From Prosthecobacter debontii (GTDB lineage Bacteria; Verrucomicrobiota; Verrucomicrobiia; Verrucomicrobiales; Akkermansiaceae), in contig CAMCXJ010000026.1 of assembly GCA_945883455.1 (NCBI GenBank), positions 1 through 17,899 of the forward strand: DNA of 17,899 nt, written 5' to 3'. Positions 1-6,143 of the stretch are shown in pieces. Each line of letters opens with the position of its first letter. The stretch's first letter is position 1. The notes under the pieces were generated by a model that saw only the letters and a list, made by a program, of their open reading frames with translations, searched no databases and had not been told where the DNA came from. The position numbers were made by a program, and so were the translations under genes.

Positions 1-1064
1 CCTCGATGACCGGCTATCAGGAGGTCATTACCGATCCGTCCTACCGCGGTCAGATTGTTGCGATGACCTACCCGATGATTGGAAACTACGGGATCAATCC
101 CGAGGACAACGAATCCGCCAGCCCGCATATCCGCGCGTTTGTGATCGGCGAGCTCTGCGAGATCCCCTCGAACTACCGCTCTACCGAAAGCCTTTCCTCT
201 TATTTGGAACGCCACGAGATCCTCGGTATCGAGGGTATCGATACTCGCGCGCTCACCAAGCATCTCCGCTCGCTTGGCGCGATGCGCGCCTGCGTTACCA
301 CCGAACTCTCCGAAGCGGAGGCTGTCGAGTCTGCGAAAAACTCCGCCCCGATGGAAGGTTCCGATTTCGTCAAGGAGGTCACCACCAAGGAGACCTACAC
401 TTGGACGGAGGAATCCCGGCTCTGGACTTTGCCCAACGCCTCCATCGGCGAAACCGAGACCTACCACGAACTCCCGCCCGCGAAATACAAGGTCGTCGCC
501 ATCGATCTAGGACTGAAATACAACCAGCTCCGTATGCTCCGCCAGGCGGGCTTTGAGGTCGAGGTCGTCCCTGCCACCACCACCGCCGCCGAGATCCTCG
601 CGATGAAACCCGACGGCCTGTTCCTCACCAACGGCCCCGGCGATCCGGCCGCTCTTGGCTACATCCATAGGGAGATCCGTGAACTGATCACCCAGCTCCC
701 CACCTTCGGCATCTGCCTCGGCAACCAGCTCCTCGCCCACGCCTACGGCGGGAAAACTTTCAAACTCAAGTTCGGCCACCGCGGCGGTAACCAACCCGTC
801 AAAGATCTGCGCACCGGGAAAATTACCATCACCTCCCAGAACCATGGCTTCGCCGTCGATCCCGACTCGCTGCCTGACGAAGTCGAAGTCACCCACATCA
901 ACCTCAATGATAACACCGTAGAGGGCATGCGCCACAAGACCCTCCCCGTCTTCTCCGTCCAATACCACCCCGAAGCCGCCCCCGGCCCCAACGACGCCTG
1001 CTACTTTTTCGAAGAGTTCGCCGCGCTGATTGAGGCGGGGAAAAAGTTAAAAGTTATTGGTTAG
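1..1064 (+). CDS. carA: Carbamoyl-phosphate synthase small subunit, 5' end missing
   Basis: Glutaminase subunit of carbamoyl-phosphate synthase. It hydrolyses glutamine and passes ammonia to CarB for pyrimidine and arginine synthesis in the cytoplasm. The visible frame runs from base 3 and opens with S-MTGYQE. In the family this motif lies some 35 residues inside the protein (NTSMTGYQE), so the ATG at 6 is internal and the true start is upstream of the window. From that Met, the small-subunit domain spans about residues 1-130 and the class I glutamine amidotransferase domain about 160-345. The catalytic triad is present: Cys237 in FGICLGNQ, then His321 and Glu323 in VQYHPEAAPGP. LTNGPGDP and FGHRGGNQPV are also typical. 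The last residues (KKLKVIG) are encoded by a 7-bp tandem repeat and do not look like native CarA sequence. Family assignment is secure. Confidence 0.97.
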   Translation, partial: SMTGYQEVITDPSYRGQIVAMTYPMIGNYGINPEDNESASPHIRAFVIGELCEIPSNYRSTESLSSYLERHEILGIEGIDTRALTKHLRSLGAMRACVTTELSEAEAVESAKNSAPMEGSDFVKEVTTKETYTWTEESRLWTLPNASIGETETYHELPPAKYKVVAIDLGLKYNQLRMLRQAGFEVEVVPATTTAAEILAMKPDGLFLTNGPGDPAALGYIHREIRELITQLPTFGICLGNQLLAHAYGGKTFKLKFGHRGGNQPVKDLRTGKITITSQNHGFAVDPDSLPDEVEVTHINLNDNTVEGMRHKTLPVFSVQYHPEAAPGPNDACYFFEEFAALIEAGKKLKVIG

Positions 1065-1076
1065 AAGTTATTAGGG
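1042..1076 (+). repeat. Heptad tandem repeat over the carA 3' end
   Basis: Five 7-bp units start at 1042, 1049, 1056, 1063 and 1070. The first two are identical AAAAGTT; the third and fourth (ATTGGTT, AGAAGTT) are variants and the last is degenerate. The carA stop codon (1062-1064) lies inside the tract. It is followed by a small perfect hairpin, GGGAG-ATG-CTCCC at 1074-1086, with no T run. Period and composition match the tracts before purA, der and cinA. Confidence 0.75.
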
Positions 1077-1122
1077 AGATGCTCCCGCAGAAAAGGCACA
1101 CTCCGCATCGGACCTCTTACTT

Positions 1123-1150
1123 GAGGTTTAAAATTTAGAATTTAAAGTTT
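1123..1150 (+). repeat. Heptad tandem repeat abutting the purA start
   Basis: Four 7-bp units start at 1123, 1130, 1137 and 1144. The last three are AAAATTT, AGAATTT and AAAGTTT. The final unit ends one base before the purA ATG, so no Shine-Dalgarno sequence fits. The AT-rich tract stands out from the GC-rich genes around it. Apart from the two heptad tracts and the hairpin at 1074-1086, I see nothing else in the carA-purA gap. Confidence 0.75.
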
Positions 1151-1151
1151 C

Positions 1152-2423
1152 ATGAACACAGTTATCATCGGCCGCCACTGGGGCGCCGAAGGCAAGGGCA
1201 AGCTCGTTGACTATCTAACAGAGAGCGCCGACGTGGTCATCCGCGGCCAGGGCGGCAACAACGCTGGCCACACGGTCATAGCCAAGGGCGCGAAATACGT
1301 CCTCCACCTGCTCCCCTCCGGCATCCTTTGGGACGACAAGGTCAACGTGATCGGCAACGGCGTCGTCGTCGATCCCATCGGCCTCTGCATCGAGATCGAG
1401 CGCATCGAGGGGCAGGGGATCGCCATCGGGCCCGAAAAACTCCTCATCTCCGATCGCGCCCACGTGGTGCTGCCTTTCCACAAGGAACTCGACGCCGCCC
1501 GCGAGATCTCGCTCGGCGACCAGAAGATCGGCACCACGAAACGCGGCATCGGCCCCGCCTACGCCGACAAAGTGAACCGCTGCGGCCTGCGCATGGCGGA
1601 TCTCCTCGACCGCCCTTTTGCTGAGGCGCAGATCACCCGCCGCGTCACCGAGGTGAATGAGATCCTCGTGAAATACGATCTCCCCACCTTCACCGCCGAG
1701 GCCGTCATTGAGGAAATCTACACCGCCTTCGAGCGTCTCCGCCCGCACGTCACGAACACGATCCCTGTCCTGCACAAGGCCTGGAAAGCAAAGAAGAACC
1801 TCCTCTTCGAGGGCGCGCAGGGCACCTTGCTCGACATCGACTTCGGCACTTACCCCTTCGTCACTTCATCGAACACCACTGCGGGCGGCTCCACCACTGG
1901 CACGGGACTGCCGCCCACCGCCATCGAGGCCGTGATCGGCGTTTGCAAGGCCTACACGACCCGCGTCGGCTCTGGCCCTTTCCCCACCGGCGACGAAGGC
2001 CTTTCCGAATACCTTCACAATCTCGGTCGCGAATTTGGTGCCACCACCGGCCGCCCGCGCGGATGCGGCTGGCTCGATACCGTCCTGCTCCGCTTCGCCT
2101 GCATGGTCAACGGCGTCACTGGACTCGCCGTCACCAACATCGATGGTCTCGACGAATACGACGACCTGAAAATCTGCATCGCCTACGATATCGACGGCAT
2201 CCGCCACGAACTTCCGCCCGCCGACCGTTCCTTCTGGGATCGCGCCAAGCCGATCTACGAAACGTTGCCCGGCTGGAAAGTGGATACCACTGCTTGCAAC
2301 AGCTACGCTGATCTCCCACCCAATGCGAAAGCCTACCTCACTCGCCTTTCCGAACTCTGCGACGCGCCCATCGCCTTTGTTGGCGTCGGTCCGGATCGCA
2401 AGCAGACCTTGGTCGGAGGATAA
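1152..2423 (+). CDS. purA: Adenylosuccinate synthetase with a changed catalytic-loop residue
   Basis: PurA makes adenylosuccinate from IMP, aspartate and GTP, the first committed step to AMP. At 423 residues it has normal family length. Hallmarks in order: the GTP-binding P-loop GAEGKGK (residues 11-17), NAGHT with the catalytic His, IGTTKRGIGPAYADK, GAQGTLLDIDFGTYPFVTSS, EFGATTGRPRGCGWLDT, and VGPDRKQT near the C-terminus. The Arg positions equivalent to E. coli R143, R303 and R305 are kept. The oddity is residue 12: alanine (GCC, 1185-1187) in place of the near-invariant Asp of WGDEGKGK, which in E. coli (Asp13) acts as catalytic base on IMP. The residue before the Trp is His rather than Gln. 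The ATG directly follows a heptad repeat. The gene converges on der with a 27-bp gap. Family certain; full activity uncertain. Confidence 0.97.
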   Translation: MNTVIIGRHWGAEGKGKLVDYLTESADVVIRGQGGNNAGHTVIAKGAKYVLHLLPSGILWDDKVNVIGNGVVVDPIGLCIEIERIEGQGIAIGPEKLLISDRAHVVLPFHKELDAAREISLGDQKIGTTKRGIGPAYADKVNRCGLRMADLLDRPFAEAQITRRVTEVNEILVKYDLPTFTAEAVIEEIYTAFERLRPHVTNTIPVLHKAWKAKKNLLFEGAQGTLLDIDFGTYPFVTSSNTTAGGSTTGTGLPPTAIEAVIGVCKAYTTRVGSGPFPTGDEGLSEYLHNLGREFGATTGRPRGCGWLDTVLLRFACMVNGVTGLAVTNIDGLDEYDDLKICIAYDIDGIRHELPPADRSFWDRAKPIYETLPGWKVDTTACNSYADLPPNAKAYLTRLSELCDAPIAFVGVGPDRKQTLVGG

Positions 2424-2450
2424 CTTTGAGCCCGTGAAGAGGCTGCCAGA

Positions 2451-3848
2451 TCAATGCCCTTGGTTGCCCTTCTTGGGCGGCTCCCAATCGCGACGGGTGC
2501 GGGAGCGGATGGAGAAGATAATGGGGATGCCGGGCGCGGGGTGCGCCTCGCGAAACTGATTGGTGAGGTAGGCCTCGTAGGAGTCCTTCATGAGGTGCTT
2601 GTCGTTCACGAAAAGCACAAGTGTCGGCACTGGGATGACAGAGTATCTGTCGTTCGTGGCCGTCGTAGCATAGTAGAGCTTGATGCGCTTCGCTTTATTG
2701 TCTGTCGGTGGCGGGTTCTTTTCCATCGCCGATTGCAGGATACGGTTAAGCTTGCCGGTGCCGGGGATGTCCTGCGCGCCTTTCTTGATCGCGATCGCTT
2801 TTTTTAGCACGTGCTCCGTGGAGTCCCCGGTTTTCGCGGAGCAGGCGACGAAGGGCGCATAGGAAAGGAAGAACAGCTCGCGCCGCACTTGTTCCTCGGC
2901 CTCGGCAACGCGTTCCTTGTAGGAGGCACCGGGGTGGAAAAGATCGAATTTGTTCAGCACGATCAGGCAGGGCTTTTTCTCCTCAAGGATGAGCTGGGCG
3001 ATCTTTCGATCCTGCGCGGAAATACCCGCTGCGAGGTCGATGACAAGCACGCAGAGATCGGCACGGCGGATCGCTTTTTCCGAACGAATTGCCGAGAATA
3101 CCTCGACGGAGTTGTCGCGCTTGCCGCGCGGGCGCAGGCCGGCCGTATCGATGAGGGTGAAATTTTCGCCCATGAACGAGTAGGGCAGGTCCACCGCATC
3201 GCGCGTGGTTCCCGCAATTTCGGAGACGATGGTGCGCTCATCCTTCAGAATGGCGTTGACCAGCGAGGACTTCCCAGCGTTCGGCTTGCCGATGATGGCG
3301 AGCTTGATCCCGATTTTTTCCGCCACCTCCATCACCTCCTCGCTCTCTACGTGGAGCGGCGTGAGAACGGCGTCGATCTTATCGATCAGCTCGCCAAAAT
3401 TCCGTCCGTGCTCGGCGGAAACGAAGACGCTTTCCGGCAAGCCGAGGCTGGTGAAATCCGCGAAGCACGACTCATGTTTGTCATGATCCACCTTGTTGAG
3501 GACGAGCAACACCGGCGGCTTGGCCTTGCGGAGCTTTTGCGCGAGCGCCTGGTCGATGGCGGTCAGTCCTTCTTGGGCATCGACGAGGAAAAGGATCAGA
3601 TCGGCCGTCTGCATCGCGATATCCGCCTCGATGGCGACCTGCTCGCCGAAGCCGTCGTCGAGCGTCGCACCGATGCCGCCGGTGTCGATCAGCGTGCAAG
3701 GATGCGCGGTCAGAGTGCAGGGCGCGGCGATCCTGTCCCGCGTGACTCCGGGCTGGTCATGCACGATCGCGATCTTGCGACCGGCGAGGCGGTTGAAGAG
3801 GGCTGATTTCCCGACATTCGGGCGGCCTACGATGGCGACGGTGGGCAT
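2451..3848 (-). CDS. der: Ribosome-biogenesis GTPase Der (EngA)
   Basis: Essential GTPase with two tandem G domains that helps assemble the 50S ribosomal subunit. G domain 1 starts at the N-terminus with P-loop GRPNVGKS, then DTGG (G3) and NKVD (G4). G domain 2 has GKPNAGKS, DTAG and NKFD. The C-terminal KH-like domain follows, with the characteristic FVNDKHLMKDSYEAYLTNQ segment. From the ATG at 3848 the protein is 465 residues, normal for Der. A TTG three codons upstream is in frame, but it lies inside the AT-rich heptad repeat and I do not prefer it, because MPTVAIVGRPNVGKS is the usual Der opening. No Shine-Dalgarno is visible. Transcribed away from tRNA-Asp, with a strong terminator between them, so it probably has its own promoter. 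Confidence 0.97.
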   Translation of the reverse strand: MPTVAIVGRPNVGKSALFNRLAGRKIAIVHDQPGVTRDRIAAPCTLTAHPCTLIDTGGIGATLDDGFGEQVAIEADIAMQTADLILFLVDAQEGLTAIDQALAQKLRKAKPPVLLVLNKVDHDKHESCFADFTSLGLPESVFVSAEHGRNFGELIDKIDAVLTPLHVESEEVMEVAEKIGIKLAIIGKPNAGKSSLVNAILKDERTIVSEIAGTTRDAVDLPYSFMGENFTLIDTAGLRPRGKRDNSVEVFSAIRSEKAIRRADLCVLVIDLAAGISAQDRKIAQLILEEKKPCLIVLNKFDLFHPGASYKERVAEAEEQVRRELFFLSYAPFVACSAKTGDSTEHVLKKAIAIKKGAQDIPGTGKLNRILQSAMEKNPPPTDNKAKRIKLYYATTATNDRYSVIPVPTLVLFVNDKHLMKDSYEAYLTNQFREAHPAPGIPIIFSIRSRTRRDWEPPKKGNQGH

Positions 3849-3883
3849 AAAATTCAAATTCTAAACTTTAAACTCTAAATTCC
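3849..3883 (-). repeat. Heptad tandem repeat abutting the der start
   Basis: Five consecutive 7-bp units on the + strand start at 3849, 3856, 3863, 3870 and 3877. They include AAATTCT, AAACTTT and AAACTCT and fit a consensus near AAAYTYT. The first unit touches the base next to the der ATG (complement at 3846-3848), so the repeat forms the immediate 5' leader of der and leaves no place for a Shine-Dalgarno. Confidence 0.8.
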
Positions 3884-3903
3884 AAGGGAGACGGAAGATA
3901 AAG

Positions 3904-3945
3904 AAAAACCCCGCCTTATGGCTTTTGAGGGCCGTTTGGCGGGGT
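3904..3945 (-). terminator. Rho-independent terminator downstream of tRNA-Asp
   Basis: On the minus strand, an 8-bp GC-rich stem (ACCCCGCC at 3908-3915 pairing with GGCGGGGT at 3938-3945) encloses a loop with a small GGC/GCC inner pairing. It is followed by five T residues. It sits 15 bp after the tRNA-Asp 3' end and separates the tRNA from der. Confidence 0.85.
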
Positions 3946-3950
3946 CAACT

Positions 3951-4047
3951 CGAACGGGGATGGCGGAGCGGACGGGGCTCGAACCCGCGACCTCCAACGT
4001 GACAGGCTGGCGCTCTAACCAACTGAGCTACCGCTCCATCCCGTTCG
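3951..4047 (-). other. Leader-trailer inverted repeat around pre-tRNA-Asp
   Basis: CGAACGGG at 3951-3958 is the exact reverse complement of CCCGTTCG at 4040-4047. The two lie just outside the mature tRNA-Asp ends, so in the precursor the 5' leader and 3' trailer could pair and extend the acceptor stem. Leader-trailer pairing is known in tRNA precursors; a role here is inferred. Confidence 0.6.
3961..4037 (-). tRNA. tRNA-Asp (anticodon GTC), CCA encoded
   Basis: A 77-nt cloverleaf on the minus strand. The 7-bp acceptor stem pairs GGAGCGG with CCGCTCC, followed by discriminator G and an encoded CCA. The D arm contains AGCTCAGTTGGTTAGAGC. The anticodon stem is CCAGC/GTTGG with loop CTGTCAC, anticodon GTC. 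The T arm contains GGTTCGAGCCCC. A weak sigma-70-like promoter may lie upstream (TTGCGC at 4081-4086 and TAGCGT at 4058-4063, 17-bp spacer), but the match is poor. Confidence 0.97.
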
Positions 4048-4168
4048 GGTGGGCGGGACGCTATGGAGAGGCTAAGGCAGGCGCAACCTATTTTTTGAAT
4101 GGATCGCATTTTTTTGACCGGCCTGTTCTTTGCCTTTCCCGGCAGGTTTCCGACCAGTAGTTTGAGAC

Positions 4169-4828
4169 ATGATTTTTCGCGAAATGGTACTGTGGCTCGA
4201 TCCGCTGGCGCGCTCCGGTCCCGAAGCGATGGCGATGGACGAGTGGCTTCTGGGATATGCTACCCATCCCATCCTCCGCATTTACGGTTGGGACGGTGAA
4301 TGGGGTAGCCTGGGTTATTTTGGGAAACTGACAGATGCCATGGGCGGACTCCCCGACATGAATCTCGTTCGTCGCTGGACAGGCGGTGGCACGGTAGATC
4401 ACCGCTGCGATTGGACATACAGCCTCATCGTGCCGCGGCTTTATGAACTCGCGCGAATGAAAGGCGGCGGGAGCTACCGCGCAATCCACGAAATCCTAAT
4501 CGACGTGCTGAAGGCCGAAGGCGGCGAGCCCGATCTTGCCCCTGCGAAGGGGAAATCCGGCGGAATGTGTTTCGAGAATCCCGTCGAGTTCGATGTCATG
4601 AATGCCGCCGGGGAAAAGCTCGCGGGTGCGGCGCAGCGCCGAGGAAAGCTCGGCCTGCTACACCAGGGCTCCGTCGCTACGGCGGGGGACTCGCGGCTGC
4701 GCAGCGAGCTTTTCGCGGAGCGCCTCGCGGATAGCTGGTGGGAGGCAGAGATTCATCCGGATGAAAGACGCGTCGCGGAAATCGGCGCTCTGAGATACGG
4801 AAGTAAGGAATGGTTAGAGCGGCGGTGA
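4169..4828 (+). CDS. Lipoate-protein ligase / octanoyltransferase family protein
   Basis: Member of the biotin/lipoate ligase fold (LplA/LipM/LipB superfamily), which attaches octanoyl or lipoyl groups to E2 and H-protein domains. Visible hallmarks are RRWTGGGTVDH (residues 68-78, the RRxxGGG substrate loop), MCFENPVEFDV (133-143) and GEKLAGAAQRR (148-158). In the last motif Lys150 matches the catalytic lysine, followed by LLHQGSV. Cys134 lies where LipM octanoyltransferases carry their catalytic cysteine, so sequence alone does not settle ligase against octanoyltransferase. At 219 residues it is short and lacks the C-terminal accessory domain of E. coli LplA. The ATG at 4169 is preferred; a second ATG at 4184 is possible. 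Divergent from tRNA-Asp, 43 bp before purC. The 131-bp gap before it holds AT-rich runs but no clear promoter. Confidence 0.85.
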   Translation: MIFREMVLWLDPLARSGPEAMAMDEWLLGYATHPILRIYGWDGEWGSLGYFGKLTDAMGGLPDMNLVRRWTGGGTVDHRCDWTYSLIVPRLYELARMKGGGSYRAIHEILIDVLKAEGGEPDLAPAKGKSGGMCFENPVEFDVMNAAGEKLAGAAQRRGKLGLLHQGSVATAGDSRLRSELFAERLADSWWEAEIHPDERRVAEIGALRYGSKEWLERR

Positions 4829-4871
4829 GGAGGAAGCTTGACCCGGTTCCTCCGAAAATCCACAACTGGCC

Positions 4872-5594
4872 ATGCAGCCGATTTATGAAGGGAAAGCAAA
4901 GCGCCTTTGGACCACTGACGATCCATCGATCCTGAGGATGGAGTTTAAGAACGACGCTACCGCCTTTAATGGCGAGAAAAAGGCCAGCTTCGAGGATAAG
5001 GGACGGCTCAATAATGCGATCAGCACACTCATCTACGAGTATCTGGAGAAAACCGGTATCCCAACCCACTTCGTCCGCCAGATCGATGAGACGAACGTCG
5101 AGGTGAAAAAGGTCGAGATCGTCATGGTCGAGGTCATCATCCGCAATGTTTCGGCGGGAAGTTTCTGCAAGCGCACCGGCATGGAGGAGGGGATTCCCTT
5201 TTCTCAGCCGGTCATCGAGTTTTCCTACAAGAGCGACGCCCTCGGTGATCCGCTCATCAACGACGACTACATCCGTGAGATGAAACTCGCCTCCCCGCAA
5301 GACATGGCGTTCCTCCGCGAGTCCGCGCTCAAGGTGAATACAATCCTTTCCGGCTTCTTCGCCGAGGTCGGCCTCAAGCTCGTCGATTTCAAGCTCGAGT
5401 TCGGCCGCCTCGCCAGCGATCCATCGAAAATCGTCCTCGCCGATGAGATCAGCCCGGATGGCTGTCGCTTGTGGGATATTAAGACCGGCGAGAAAATGGA
5501 CAAGGATCGCTTCCGCCGCGATCTCGGTAATGTGATGGAAGCCTATGAGGAAGTCCTGAAACGCCTCAAGGCTCGCCTCGAATCGAACGGGTAA
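4872..5594 (+). CDS. purC: SAICAR synthetase (phosphoribosylaminoimidazole-succinocarboxamide synthase)
   Basis: PurC condenses CAIR with aspartate, using ATP, in de novo purine synthesis. The 240-residue length matches bacterial PurC. It opens with the hallmark YEGKAKRLW and has FKNDATAFNGEKKA, the NVSAGSFCKRTGMEEG motif, LINDDYI, and LVDFKLEFG followed by LADEISPDGCRLWD. No truncation is seen. There is no clear Shine-Dalgarno before the ATG. The stop is 7 bp from the next start, so it is probably co-transcribed with the small lipoprotein, and the ligase-family gene 43 bp upstream may share the transcript. Confidence 0.98.
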   Translation: MQPIYEGKAKRLWTTDDPSILRMEFKNDATAFNGEKKASFEDKGRLNNAISTLIYEYLEKTGIPTHFVRQIDETNVEVKKVEIVMVEVIIRNVSAGSFCKRTGMEEGIPFSQPVIEFSYKSDALGDPLINDDYIREMKLASPQDMAFLRESALKVNTILSGFFAEVGLKLVDFKLEFGRLASDPSKIVLADEISPDGCRLWDIKTGEKMDKDRFRRDLGNVMEAYEEVLKRLKARLESNG

Positions 5595-5601
5595 AACATC
5601 T

Positions 5602-6048
5602 ATGAAATTTACGGCCGCTGTCCTTCTACTTTGCCTCGCCGCCTGCTCTGCCCCGGTGGAGCCGCTGATGATCAAGCAGTTCACCCTGCGCGACCAGGAG
5701 AACAGCGTGGCGGATGACTCCATGATACAGAACGAGAAGCTCCGCCGACTCCATGGCGCGGTCAGCATCGAGGAAAGGAAGCAGCGCCTTGGCCAATACT
5801 ACGCAGTCCTCTGGAATGCCGACGCGGCCGCAGAAAAGGAAATCGTCTTCCGCTATCAGCAGGGCGCCAGTGGCAGCCGCATCAAGGAAATGCGCCGCGC
5901 CCTCCCCACCGGCAGCTCCTCCGGCAAAGAGGAGTTCTCCATCATCGGCGACAACTACTTCAAAAATGGCCGCGTCCTCGCATGGAAGATCGACCTCACC
6001 GCCAATGGCGAAACCATCGCCTCGAAGCAATCCTACCTGTGGGAGTGA
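5602..6048 (+). CDS. Small predicted lipoprotein, unknown function
   Basis: I do not recognise a family. The 148-residue protein starts with a short positive N-region and hydrophobic core (MKFTAAVLLLCLAAC). The LAAC lipobox with Cys15 predicts signal-peptidase-II cleavage and lipidation. The mature part is charged and mostly soluble, with ERKQRLGQYYAVLWN in the middle and a C-terminal half of likely beta character (IVFRYQQG, VLAWKIDLTANGETIASKQSYLW). There are no membrane segments after the signal and no catalytic motif I can name. It follows purC by 7 bp, suggesting co-transcription by position rather than shared function. A heptad repeat tract begins at the last base of its stop codon. Confidence 0.85.
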   Translation: MKFTAAVLLLCLAACSAPVEPLMIKQFTLRDQENSVADDSMIQNEKLRRLHGAVSIEERKQRLGQYYAVLWNADAAAEKEIVFRYQQGASGSRIKEMRRALPTGSSSGKEEFSIIGDNYFKNGRVLAWKIDLTANGETIASKQSYLWE

Positions 6049-6136
6049 AACCCTAAACTTTAAATTTTAAATCCTAAGGAAAAACCCGATTGGAATTCCC
6101 TCTTCCTTGGATTTTAAAGTTTATAACTTAACGTTT
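6048..6136 (+). repeat. Two heptad tracts in inverted orientation before cinA
   Basis: Left tract: 7-bp units start at 6048, 6055, 6062 and 6069, including AAACTTT and AAATTTT, with a degenerate fifth unit at 6076. Right tract: units start at 6109, 6116, 6123 and 6130, including AAAGTTT. The inner ends AAGGAA (6076-6081) and TTCCTT (6103-6108) are complementary, so with one or two bulges the arms can fold into a long AT-rich stem with a loop of about 21 nt. It fills the whole lipoprotein-cinA gap and could also weaken read-through. Confidence 0.7.
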
Positions 6137-6143
6137 CATCCAC

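Noticed and set aside
2811..3806. 331-residue plus-strand frame opposite der
   Set aside because: Antisense shadow of a clear, full-length Der GTPase.
3918..4160. Plus-strand frame beginning MAFEGRLAG and containing RTGLEPATSNVTGWRSNQLSYRS in part
   Set aside because: It is the antisense translation of tRNA-Asp; peptides of this kind are a well-known spurious product of tRNA genes.
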